From positions 26,371,430-26,430,929 of the forward strand of contig CM022672.1 in NCBI GenBank assembly GCA_012295275.1: DNA of 59,500 nt, read 5' to 3'. The translations under genes were made by a program, and so were the position numbers. Below are positions 36,392 to 45,935 of the stretch, piece after piece; the stretch's first letter is position 1, and every line of letters starts with the position of its first letter. The notes under the pieces were generated by a model. The model was not told the DNA's origin, did no database searches, and worked only from the letters and a program-made list of their open reading frames with translations. This stretch comes from Chrysomallon squamiferum (Eukaryota; Mollusca; Gastropoda; Neomphalida; Peltospiridae).

Positions 36392-38545
36392 GCTATCCTG
36401 AAACAAATTCTTGTGAAATTTCTTTAAAATATTGACCCTTTTCAATTAAAAAAGGAATAAAATAGTAACCCCTCCTCTTAAGATCCTTGAGTCACTTTCA
36501 CACAGTTATAAAATTTCACACATCACTGTATCAAAAATGGGGAACCATTAGCTATGGCAACATTTCTTACCTCCATTTGTAAATTTAGCTGACTTGGCAG
36601 CTGTTAGCTGCTGCATAAATTTGAGAATTTCATGTGTTCCTTTTTCAATGATTTCAGCTGGTGGAAATTCCAGTGGATTGTTAGTAATGTTCAACCCATG
36701 TAATGATTTGATACTGCCTGAAAAATTGTATCAAAAAATCAGTTTTAATTTTACAAATGAATACTTTAATATTAATAGCTTTTAGGTTAAAAAACTTGTA
36801 TTTCTATAGTTATGAGATGAGACTGGAATACTGATTAGTCCTGCAAGGAGATTGTTTTGCCTATTCCTATAGTTTTAGAAAACAGAGGATTTCTTTTCTT
36901 CTTTTTATAATAATATCTTTGAATACTTAAACAAAAACATGTAAATGTAAAGCAATGTATAAATTAATAATCTTGATTATTATTTTCCCCTTCATAGTCC
37001 ATACCTTGTCATTGTATGTCTCAATGACTCAAGAACTATGCCAATATAAGCTTTGGCTTCTATTAGGGGCACCCATGCTGGACTGGTCAGTGGGTAAAAG
37101 CTAGACAGAAATGGACTAAGGGTGAGGTAAGCCTAACAGAAACCTTAAGTGTTGAAGTCAAAAGTACTGGGCTGCACAGCACACACTATTAGACTACAAT
37201 ATTATGCATTGACAGCTATTATGACTTAATTATTAATGTATCCTCTCCAATAATTTTATAATTCAAATATTCAAATTCGTAGTTTGCATTATTCTCCCAT
37301 GCATATGTCAACAGTTAACATTTTCAGATATATATATAGTGTTATAAAATAATGTGATCACAATTTAAAGTTTAAAAAAACTACACCTACCTAGTTCAAG
37401 AGGAAGGCTTTTCAGACTATTGCCCTCTAACAACAGATTCCTTAAATGCTGATGTTTCCCCAAGTGACTAGATGGTATTCTTGAAAGATAATTATTTCGT
37501 AAATCCAGCCACTTCAGATTTGGCAATTCTTCAAAGAAGTTTTCAGGTAAATATGATAAATAATTTCCTTCAAGGTAAACATTCTAAAAATAAAAATTAA
37601 GACCCTAAACATTAATTAGCATTAAAAATATTTATTATCCCAAAAGTGAAAATTATAAATTTAATCTAAACAACTGTTAAAATGGAAATTTCTAAATATT
37701 TATGTGAATATTTTATCATTTTAAGCCAGATTTTTTTTTTTTTTTTTAGACAAAAAAATAACTTATCAGTCTTAAATGTCACAAAATTAAAATAAAACTG
37801 AACAGAAGAAACAGATATTAGAAAATGGCTAAACTGCAACTACATCATGTAACATTGATGTAACACTGAGTATCAGCTCATTCTTTTTATACAGGTAATT
37901 TCAAACAGTTAATAATTATTTTAATTTATTATTTGTTAGAATTATAAGCTTTTAAATATTACCTGAATTATCTTAATTACACACAAACGATGTTTCAGAT
38001 AAATATGATATAACATGAATTGTAATAACACGTGGATTGGCGTACCAAACACAGGTACACTTACAACATCCACATATCTATAATTGAAAAATGAATACAT
38101 TAATATTATTATTTATTTATTATCATTATTTAGATTTTTTTTATCTTAAAACGTATTGTTCTGGTCATTTTAGGTGTACAGGTTATTTACCAGATTTAAA
38201 TTAACTAAGACTAATTTTTATTATATTTTAAACAGTAAACATATTTGTCACCTCTAATTGTTTCAGTTCTAACAATTCCTCTGGAATCAGCAATATTCCT
38301 TGTTTACTTAAGTCAATTGTGTTTGAATCAGTTGATGACGTTTTACGAATTATCTGAAGTATCTGTTCTTCTTGTTTTTTACTTCTTCCAAAAGCACGTT
38401 CACTTTCATTATTTTCATTATTTTCATTCTGCCATTCCGTTTTGGATTCACCAAGTTCCAATCTTTCAAGCTCACTGGAAACGGATTCGACGTCAGGCGA
38501 ATTTGACAGCTGTTCAGAATCTAAACTAGACTGTAAATCTGTCAT
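20393..38545 (-). CDS. LRRC27: LRRC27-like leucine-rich-repeat protein, complete gene, 518 or 524 aa
   Basis: Minus-strand coding exons in order: 38545-38252, 37583-37391, 36717-36571, 35757-35496, 35025-34966, 34017-33859, 32858-32770, 30272-30190, 29628-29552, 29194-29068, then either 28125-28060 or 20476-20393. All phases close: 497 shared residues plus 21 or 27. Human LRRC27 is about 530 aa. Residues 75-195 hold about five leucine-rich repeats, for example IDLSKQGILLIPEELLEL, VYLEGNYLSYLPENFF and LKWLDLRNNYLSRIP. An acidic ESESSDDD stretch (about 220) and charged coiled-coil helices (335-400 and 430-520) follow, as in LRRC27. The molecular role of this family is not established; it is mainly noted in testis and ciliated lineages. 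The ATG is preceded by a short AT-rich leader and a YY1/X-box promoter. Exon 6 seems to use a GC donor. The gene converges on FAM193A. Confidence 0.88.
24281..24339. repeat. Compound (GT)n(AT)n microsatellite
   Basis: About 19 GT units pass directly into about ten TA units. It lies in the LRRC27 terminal intron. Confidence 0.95.
24651..24671. repeat. Poly-A tract
   Basis: An uninterrupted A run of about 21 in the LRRC27 terminal intron. Confidence 0.9.
25075..25132. repeat. (AAT)n microsatellite
   Basis: About 18 AAT units with one GGT interruption, preceded by an AACAAT-rich stretch. Confidence 0.95.
25430..25447. repeat. (TA)n microsatellite
   Basis: About nine TA units in the LRRC27 terminal intron. 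Confidence 0.85.
27757..27762 (-). terminator. Polyadenylation signal candidate for the short LRRC27 isoform
   Basis: A minus-strand AATAAA about 300 nt after the stop codon of exon 11a. It is the nearest canonical hexamer I could find. Confidence 0.3.
28060..28125 (-). other. LRRC27: LRRC27 proximal alternative last exon (11a)
   Basis: An ATTAATACAG acceptor is followed by 21 codons and TGA, starting VKLLQKDLMRRYQELKAW. It begins in phase 0, exactly as required after exon 10. A minus-strand AATAAA lies at 27757-27762, about 300 nt downstream. Confidence 0.65.
28942..28966. repeat. Poly-A tract
   Basis: A run of about 25 A just downstream (plus sense) of the exon 11a region. Confidence 0.9.
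29068..30272 (-). other. LRRC27: LRRC27 exons 8-10
   Basis: Exon 8 (30272-30190) has FVDPVTKAPFGYSKEHLKMP. Exon 9 (29628-29552) has HEKVRRPMSPGRKQKVEMEK. Exon 10 (29194-29068) has ARVRELEARIKNHTAQMVE then RRKRPRGNPQEE and AQKELAV. The final segment is a coiled coil that continues into either last exon. Exon 10 ends in phase 0 with a GTG|GTAAGG donor. Confidence 0.82.
29989..30079. repeat. (AAT)n(AAAT)n microsatellite
   Basis: About 17 AAT units are followed by about ten AAAT units. It lies in LRRC27 intron 8. Confidence 0.95.
30351..30380. repeat. (GT)n microsatellite
   Basis: Fifteen perfect GT units in LRRC27 intron 7. Confidence 0.95.
30907..31040. repeat. Degenerate TG/TATG repeat
   Basis: Imperfect TGTGTG, TATATG and GTGTGAAT units over about 130 bp. 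It produces a spurious open frame on the minus strand. Confidence 0.8.
31424..31449. repeat. Poly-T tract
   Basis: A run of about 26 T in LRRC27 intron 7. Confidence 0.9.
32770..34017 (-). other. LRRC27: LRRC27 exons 6-7: coiled-coil start
   Basis: Exon 6 (34017-33859) encodes SVMSWKVNPYPEPPLPEYVD followed by a highly charged helix (QRMAEERRLAKEKELKQKQE). Exon 7 (32858-32770) encodes DESVLKEWRDETKRLKEKKY. Joining the two in frame requires exon 6 to end before GCCAGT, a GC donor. No GT with a good consensus gives the same phase. Confidence 0.75.
33295..33680 (-). repeat. Degenerate minisatellite, about 43-bp unit
   Basis: The plus strand repeats a block like ATAGAACAATTAGAAATGAGC then TATTAAAGGTTAT about eight to nine times with strong divergence and a spacing of roughly 40-46 bp. 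It fills a large part of LRRC27 intron 6 (33858-32859). Confidence 0.6.
34966..35025 (-). other. LRRC27: LRRC27 exon 5: 60-nt in-frame cassette candidate
   Basis: A TTTAG acceptor, 60 nt and an AAG|GTATCA donor. Both flanking introns are phase 2, so the exon can be included or skipped without a frameshift. It would add 20 residues with a basic KRRRVHK cluster (residues 310-316). Skipping joins MER directly to KKSASSS. Confidence 0.6.
35496..35757 (-). other. LRRC27: LRRC27 exon 4: acidic patch and RQR region
   Basis: Residues 212-298. It begins DSLKLCAGESESSDDDNWDG, then EYAEYIKRQR and PVSYTEIRQQHLDKLKRAKA, a charged helix. Its acceptor (TTTCAG) is preceded directly by a 185-bp degenerate TA/GACA/GATA repeat, which happens to be open in the same frame. 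That extension is treated as chance. Confidence 0.85.
35761..35945. repeat. Degenerate TA/GACA/GATA repeat at the exon 4 acceptor
   Basis: Mixed ATATACAT, AGACAGAT and ACATATAGAT units over 185 bp. It directly abuts the LRRC27 exon 4 splice acceptor. Confidence 0.8.
36344..36380. repeat. (AT)n microsatellite
   Basis: About 18 AT units followed by ten T, in LRRC27 intron 3. Confidence 0.95.
36571..38545 (-). other. LRRC27: LRRC27 exons 1-3: N-terminus and leucine-rich repeats
   Basis: Exon 1 encodes 98 residues. An acidic, Ser/Asn/Glu-rich head (SSELERLELGESKTEWQNEN) leads into the first LRR. Exon 2 encodes residues 99-162, two and a half repeats with LxxLxLxxN cores (LEGNYL, LDLRNNYL, LLLEGNSL). 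Exon 3 completes LHGLNITNNPLEFPP and a capping helix EKGTHEILKFMQQL. Donors are GAG|GTGACA, CTAG|GTAGGT and GGAG|GTAAGA. Confidence 0.88.
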
Positions 38546-38625
38546 ATTTAACTATTTTGGTTAACATTAGAGAATGTATAAAAGAAAACGTAAACATATG
38601 CATATCGTTTCCGCAAGTTTGATGT

Positions 38626-38636
38626 AAAATGGCGGC
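38626..38636 (+). promoter_or_regulatory. YY1 motif in the LRRC27 promoter
   Basis: AAAATGGCGGC matches the YY1 consensus AAnATGGCGGC. It lies 81 bp upstream of the LRRC27 ATG and 5 bp from the X-box. Confidence 0.55.
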
Positions 38637-38641
38637 TATCA

Positions 38642-38655
38642 GTTTCCATGGTGAT
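38642..38655 (-). promoter_or_regulatory. RFX X-box in the LRRC27 promoter
   Basis: The minus strand reads ATCACCATGGAAAC. It fits the degenerate ciliary X-box RYYNYYATRRNRAC at every position and the stricter GTHNCCATRGNAAC at all but the first. It is 97 bp upstream of the start codon, a usual distance for X-boxes of ciliary genes. RFX-factor control is inferred. Confidence 0.55.
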
Positions 38656-40050
38656 ATACTACCTTCCATATCATTACTTTCATATTACTTAAATAGACTT
38701 TTGCTAGAAAATATATCTTTTGTGACAGTGTCTGTAAAGTAAGTTTCATAATTAAATACGAAATATTCTTTTTTAAATAATAGAACTGTTTTTTTAATAT
38801 AGATTCGTAATAAATATAAATGATTTTGACGATTTTCAAACTAAGTTCCATGTTTTTAAACTACAATAATTTCTAAATTAGTTACTTTGGTCGTTAATAG
38901 TATAAAATGAAATCCGCTTGTGCCAAAGAAATGATATCATTTGTTTGAACAGATTAGATGAATAAATAATTAATGAGATCTTTGATAAAGTGGAGATTTT
39001 ATTTGAAAAGTTTTAACTCAACTGTCCAGCACTGTGTGAATTTGAAAGTATTTTATTTATTTATTTATTATACAGAGAGAAACGAGTGTAATGTTCTTAC
39101 ACTCTTTGCATAAATTCTACAACACAGCCGGTATAAAGCCGGGGAAATTAAAAGTATTACAATAACTCCTATTATTATACTATGGTAAACATCTCAAATT
39201 ATATTTTGATTATCCTACGTTCGTCTTTGATATAACTAAATTTAAAAAAGCAAAATAAACATGCAAACAAAATGACAATAATGAAAGGAGAAGAAGAAAT
39301 ACAAACCATTATCAATTAATACAGATCAGAAAAATTAAATTACACCGTAGAGAGAGATAAAAGAAACACAAGGGTATTATATGAATTTCATAAATTTAAC
39401 TATCATAAAATTAATACAAGATAAAGCGGCATTGCTGTTATTTCAACATTTTCATAAATTAGATATTGATATAGCGATAAAGAGAGAAGTATCACGCTTT
39501 TTGTCACGTGATTTATCATGGGAGATAAATATGTTAATGTCAACAGAAACGAGCGTAAAACTTGCTATTTAAATTGGTTTTAGAAACTTAACAACTCTGC
39601 AGAAAAATGTGCAAAACACAACAATTAAAAATAATATAGTTCGAACAATAGCCAACGAATGGAACAAAAAACAAAAAAAAAAAATTAATCCTAAAATGAA
39701 AAATGGAGTACATTTCATCTTTAATAAATTCCCAAAATAATATATACATATATAAAATATTTCAACCAACCTTGTTGTTATGAGTTTAATCATACATTAA
39801 CAGGTTCTTTATTTTAAGTTCAGTTGTATATGTTGTTAGGTTATTATTTGAATTTAAATAAAATTCTGTAAATGAATCAAAATATTATATTTCTTAAATG
39901 CTATTTTTTATTTTTTTTAATGAAATAATTTTTAAAATAATAATATTAATTTGATTATATAATATTTACAAATCGTCGTCCTTTTCAACTTTAATTTACG
40001 ATGACGCCAGAAATATTCCAATTGTAGTCTCGATTACCAGTATTGCACGT
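38656..40050. other. Intergenic interval between LRRC27 and the downstream gene candidate
   Basis: AT-rich DNA between two divergently oriented transcription units. A TTTATTTATTTA run lies at 39052-39070. A GTTAGG-rich patch and short stop-free stretches do not resemble known proteins. No exon is supported here. Confidence 0.5.
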
Positions 40051-40633
40051 TGAAAGAAGATCTATACTATGTCAGAAGTGTCTATCGAAACTAGCCGAGC
40101 CATCGATTTTCTGTTCGGTGAATCAGTTTAATGAAAAACCAAATCGAAATGTACGCTAGGAAATGAAGCAAAATAACAGAGTAGTGAATGGATAACAAGT
40201 GCCGGTTTCTTCTGCTTCAGATGAGTTATTTTCGTAGTGATAAGTAGTACATATTACCGGAGAAAAACATTAACATGCGGGCCAAAAGTGTTGGTCTTAC
40301 TATTATTGTTTCATAAAAGAACTGACAGCGAATCATATCGTCATTGATTTAGCTGGCTTTTCACACCTCGAAACGGTTTTCATTTTTTGTGGGTATTTCA
40401 TGATCAATAGCATCACTCGGTGATGGAAAGAATTCAACAAATCATCATGATTCACAATGCAATATAAACATTTTCCCACCTGCTTGACTTTATGGAATAT
40501 TCAAAGTACTCTGATTTACACTTGATCGTGGTCTCTTCTTGTATATTGATATACAACAAAGTCGAACTTTTTGTTTGATGCTGACCACTGGTCAAAGTGT
40601 GGTCATACATACATTGACAAAATTGGCTGTACA
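40051..40633 (+). promoter_or_regulatory. Probable promoter / 5' UTR of a new plus-strand gene
   Basis: This sequence is visibly GC-richer and more CpG-bearing than its surroundings. It precedes the candidate first coding exon. It contains a short upstream ORF (40069-40131, MSEVSIETSRAIDFLFGESV) and a pyrimidine-rich AG at 40203-40219 that could be a 5' UTR splice acceptor. The start site is not visible. The interpretation depends on the exon at 40634 being real. Confidence 0.35.
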
Positions 40634-40685
40634 ATGGGGACAGGCCATTCTGCGCGAAAGCAGTCTTTCGACGCAAACGGCGAAG
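40634..40685 (+). CDS. Candidate first coding exon of an unknown N-myristoylated protein (partial)
   Basis: An ATG in strong context (ACAATGG) opens MGTGHSARKQSFDANGE and ends at a consensus donor, GAAG|GTGAGT, in phase 1. An in-frame TGA lies upstream at 40547-40549 with no earlier ATG, so the start is well defined. Gly2 and Ser6 fit the MGxxxS N-myristoylation pattern, with basic residues following as in many membrane-anchored signalling proteins. I do not recognise the family and the rest of the gene is not in the window. If real, its first intron exceeds 18.8 kb. Confidence 0.4.
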
Positions 40686-42389
40686 GTGAGTTTTGCTTTT
40701 AATATTTCATTTACTTTTAGCAGTAACAATAGTAAGAGCTACAGCTACAAGAGCGAAATTGTTTTTAAATATTAAAGAAAATGCTCAACAAATTTTATAA
40801 TTTATCGACTTGTGTCGAATTAGACATGCTTTGAAAATGTGCATTATAATACAAGAACGAACGGAAAATGAAATAAACCATGAACGTAAGATGTCAAATC
40901 CGAGATCACTCGACTTCACTTTTATGTGATCATCCGGATACCGTAGTCCTTAAACGCTGCCCCTCCTATATCCTTTTAAGCAACTCCAACAACTAAGATA
41001 CACATCAAACAGTGGTATAACAGTGTTTTCGTTCATTTTGTATTACCTTTTACCCAAATAATAAATTAATAATAGGTGCAGACAATAAATTCGAAATGAT
41101 GTGTATAAAATGAGTTATTATTTTACATATATTCATTCCTTCTGCAGATAATCTGCAACAATAAATCCTAAATATTAAGTTAAAGTGGTGAGAGAACCTT
41201 TCACTTTTTTTTTTCTTATTGGCTATTAGATCTTAATGTGAGCTTCATTTGACCGCCATTGTTCGTAATTATGATTATTAGAAGAACCTGTATCTCATTT
41301 TATAATTTATTAGTTCTAAAGCAAATCACTTATGATGTCACATCTATTCTTTGTTTTAATATAATGTAGATTTTCAGATATAAAATCCGAAGGTTAAAAT
41401 TGCATCGTCGGAAACGTATTTAGCTGTGTGTTAGAAAATTGTGCAGATAAAATAATTATGCGCGTCAGTTTAATGATTAATCAGGCCTGTTTACTTGCTT
41501 AGGAATATGATTTAATGTATCTGTTATGAAGCAAAGCTCCTGTTTGGGGTTTTCGTTAGTGTTATAATTTAATGTATTAAATTATATTTTAATTTTGACA
41601 AAACTAAACTAAATATTAAATAGAAGTGATATTAATTATCTGTGTCATTTTAATTTTTAACATGTTAGGATTAATGAAACTCCTCTCACAACAAGTAATC
41701 TACCTCTCAGTAGTAGGTATCAGTTTCGTAAGTACAGTTTAATTCATCGAAGTGCACGGTAGAAAAATAGCTGTACCTAAATTATGTCCAGTAATTACAA
41801 CAAAAAACACTTATAAAAACACAGTATTGCTTTGCTCCAAATATCGATAATGACGTCATGTTCATTTAGAAAAAAATAAATATATATATATATATCTATA
41901 ATAATAATAAGAAGAAGATAGAAAGAAAGAAAGAGATATTATTAGAATAATAACTAAATTAATTAATTTTTCAGAAAAGAAAGAAAAAAGGAATAAAACA
42001 AAAATCTTAATTACGTCACACTATCATTATGTCTGTTTTAATTTATGACACAGTGTTTTGTTTTATATTGTTACTATTATTTAAAAATATTAATACATTT
42101 TATTTATTTATTATTTATGAATTTATTTATGAAATTTCAGGAATAGAAATTCAGTAACTATATATTAATTCAAAATTATCGTCATACACAAAAGGGGCTA
42201 CTTTGCCTGTGTACTGTACTATTATTTACAACATATATTGAAAGTTGTTGCAGCTTTGAAACACTTCAGTTACTATAGGATTCACTGATTTCATTTGCAA
42301 CATTTAAAACACATTCAGTTTAAATGCATTTTTGCTATATGCTTAATAATGTAACTTTTGTGCTAAACGTTTTGTTGCATTAACTAGGA

Positions 42390-42390
<1 letters not shown>

Positions 42391-42422
<32 letters not shown>

Positions 42423-42441
42423 CAACAACAAAAAAAAAAAC
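42391..42441. repeat. Poly-A with AAC interruptions
   Basis: Two A runs separated by AACAACAAC. Confidence 0.9.
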
Positions 42442-43202
42442 AATAACAATAATAATAAATTAAAAAATAAATAAAATTCATTGTGAGAAAAAGAAAAATG
42501 CCAATGTATTGAGGTGTATCTCTATTACGAATGTTTATATTCAGCAGAAATAATGGATTTCATTGTTACAAATTAGAAATAACGTTTTTAGTTGCTAAAA
42601 AAGTTATTCTAAATATATTATATATTTAATAATAATATATTGGAGAATTAATAAAATCCCAAACAAAAACAAACAAAACATAATTTTAGTCTCATTGTTG
42701 TCAAAAGAAAACAAATGCTATAATATTTGACGATTTTGACAATAATATTATTTCTAATTCAGAATTCTGTATCATTACTTAACCTATGCGCTGGAACATT
42801 TATTTATTTTGTTACTGTGCTTATTTTATTTATTTACGATTTTGTAATGTAATGGTAGTTTTATTGTTATTATTATTTTATTATTATAATTTTCATTAAG
42901 CCTATGTTCTTTTTTTTTTCTTCTTTTTTTTTTTTTTTTGGTATTTAATACTGTGATGATGATAACAAAAACATAAAAGCAGAAATTTGATAATGGCTGA
43001 AATCTAAACCTTTGACATTTTTCTGTCGAAGCCGAAGTGTATATACAGTAAATTGAATTTACGAAGGTTTCGTGTTTGTTCTCTGATGTCTGGAATTCTC
43101 GTTAACCTTAATTATTCTCTGTAGGTAACAACAGTTTATGTCGTTTTAGAACGCAACCATTAAGGCAGATAATTATAATTAGACACAAACAAAAACAAAA
43201 AT

Positions 43203-43203
<1 letters not shown>

Positions 43204-43256
<53 letters not shown>
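43204..43256. repeat. (AAT)n microsatellite
   Basis: About 17 perfect AAT units. Confidence 0.95.
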
Positions 43257-43257
<1 letters not shown>

Positions 43258-43782
43258 CAACAACAAAAGAAACGCACACACACAAACAAAAAAAAAAACA
43301 TGCAAAAACAAAAATAAATAAATAAATAAAAAATATTTATTATTTAATTCATTTTTCTGTTGTTGAATTTGTTTTTCTTTGTTTGTTTCTTTTTTTAATA
43401 ACAGTAAAGGAAAGCTTTTTCTAATAATGCATTCGTTTATAGTCACGCACTCTCATACAGACAGATAACGCATTTATATACTAGTTTAAATAACCCTTAT
43501 ATATCTACATACTCTTGCCGTCACCGGCATATATGTTACAATGTCACAGAAAAGTCACACACACACACACACACTGACGCATATAACGCACTTAGAATGG
43601 TGGTTTACACCTTCATGAAACGATGTATCTGTTTAATAAAGATGAATTAAAATGTAGTTTATAAATATGTCAAAATAAATGTATATACATGTAATTTCTT
43701 TGTGTTAAATAATTTCATCGAAAACAATTCGCAGTAACTCAGCAAAGGAATTTGATCTAGCTCCCCAGTAAAGCTTTCATTT

Positions 43783-43815
43783 GAAGAACGACAGATCGCG
43801 AGGTCTGTCCTCTTC
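43783..43815. repeat. Hairpin with 6+5-bp interrupted stem
   Basis: GACAGA (43790-43795) pairs with TCTGTC (43804-43809), and GAAGA (43783-43787) with TCTTC (43811-43815), around an 8-nt loop that contains TCGCGA. It lies in one of the GC-richer islands. Confidence 0.6.
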
Positions 43816-44282
43816 GATGTCAGATACCAGCTTTACGCTTAAGAGCTATTTTTATGAAAAATGCTTTTATCACTGGTAACACGAACAGATAGTTGATATT
43901 TGATTTCTCAGATATTTAATTGCCGAGTGAACAAGAACATTGTTGGTGAGAGAAAAGAAATCATAATATTGACAAAATGTTATAGAATTAATGTGCAAAA
44001 ATTACTTACGATCCATAAGTAATACATCCAACTGTCAGGAAAAGTTTTTGCATTACAAATCGATCCTTTCCCCTGTCTGTATCGATCTCATATTAAAACA
44101 CCAACAAGACAAAAAGAAACAAAACAAAACAAAAAAACCAGGAACGAAAAAAAAAACCCCACAAATCTAACAATCATTAGAAACAGTAAAAACAACTATC
44201 AAACGGGTATATATTGTTTAATATTTGACATTTCCATAAGTTAACCGTTCTTTACATTTTGTGTAAATAACTACTCCACTAA

Positions 44283-44403
<121 letters not shown>

Positions 44404-44674
44404 AACACACACGTTATTTTGCCTTCATTGTATTTTTTTAAATTAATGTACCAAATTTCATGGATTTCATCCAGTATATTCGTTTCTTGTAGTGAACAAG
44501 GCACATCTGATTTAAAACAGAAGGTCGAATCGATTCTGAACCGGTACGTTTAGTTTGTTCCGTTCAGACAGATTCTTACTGCATTCTGTTAACCACGCTT
44601 TTAAATGGTGAACTTACGAATCAACTAAGTTGGTAAACGAAAGTACTTCGCAGCTTTTTCTCTATCTTTTGTAG

Positions 44675-44719
44675 TCGAACAAATCGATATACTTTCTATT
44701 GGTCCGCGGGGACGTTAAT
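44675..44719 (+). other. Candidate 45-nt microexon
   Basis: A long pyrimidine tract and TTTTGTAG acceptor, 45 nt, then a GTAAGT donor at 44720. Two frames are open, reading SNKSIYFLLVRGDVN or RTNRYTFYWSAGTL. The third frame, which would follow the 40634 exon, reads EQIDILSIGPRGR and then stops. It is therefore either a poison exon of that gene, a non-coding exon, or chance. Confidence 0.25.
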
Positions 44720-45756
44720 GTAAGTTTCTGGTGCAGCTATGTAAACAGGAAAATTATCAAACAAAGCAGATGTCAGAAATTACTATTTTGTTCTCTTTTT
44801 TCTATTGTTTGCTGCTGTACTGTGAACAGCGAGTCAGGAAGAGCTGTACAGCCGACTCTCTTTTGTTTCCGTTTCCCGAATGTCATCTTCCGTCTTCTTT
44901 GTTGCAATTTGTAGTTTTAAAGCCGATTTCTAATCCCAAATTCATTTTGCCACTTTCTTAGTTTGAAAGGATAAAATTATTATTTGTACTTCGTATTGAA
45001 ACTGAAAAAAAAAGAAGGAAGAGATAAGACATTCTTTAGTTCTTGTCTAAAATTATATACAGTTATGACAGGGACGTGATAAAATTAATCTGACGTAAAA
45101 ATCAAATCTTGGATTCCTTTATTTTTATTTGGTATTAATCTGTCATTTATATTTTTATTAATTTGGATTTAATGTTATACACCTGATTATCCATTTAATT
45201 ATTATTCAACGGACTCCTTTTCTAGTATTCAGTATTCAGTATATTTAAATGTCTGAATTATTAAGTTTTACGAGCGGATCAAAAACTACTAATAAATTAT
45301 TTTCTAATATTTTAAAATAATATTTTGGATAAAAAAGCTCAACCTTGACGAAACTCGCTGCAACAGAGAACAAACACACTCATAAATTAACGTTAACTGA
45401 ACTTTGTTAAGTATGGTAAATTAATCCATGCTAATGAATTTAATAATACATTGTTATTGATTTTTGTTTTTACCTTAAATTTTAAAACCATAACAGAACG
45501 TGAGTAATAATATAATTTTATTGATCATAAAGGGTAATTCAGTCGTGTACAGCAAATATTCATGTATTGTTAACTAAATATTCGTGAAAGATAGCTACTT
45601 GTGTCTGGCTGGGCATTATCTGTCATTTACTGTAGAATATGTTAGGAGGGTCGCCTTGTAATGTTTTAACATTTTCGTTTGAAATCCGACACTGGTTTTT
45701 GTAATGGAATTTTCCCACTCAGTTATATTTGTAAGTGATGGATAATTATTATTATT

Positions 45757-45781
45757 ATTTTTTTTTTTTTTTTTTTTTTTT
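45757..45781. repeat. Poly-T tract
   Basis: A run of about 25 T preceded by TTATTATTATT. Confidence 0.9.
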
Positions 45782-45920
45782 ACACGGCAGATATCAAGTA
45801 ATTCATGAAACGAAATACAATATTTTGTAGTTTCTGTCTAGCTTTCTAGAAACTAATTCTTTGTCATTGACGTTAATTATTCATTTCAGTCTGTAACCGT
45901 ATCTGACTCTGAAAATACTG

Positions 45921-45935
45921 ACATCACTGTGATGT
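45921..45935. repeat. Perfect 15-nt palindrome ACATCAC-T-GTGATGT
   Basis: A 7-bp inverted repeat around one T, in a complex island and followed by TTAATCAGC. It could be a dimer binding site. Confidence 0.7.

Noticed and set aside
43204-43446. Minus-strand frame ending in poly-Tyr
   Set aside because: Readout of the (AAT)n repeat.
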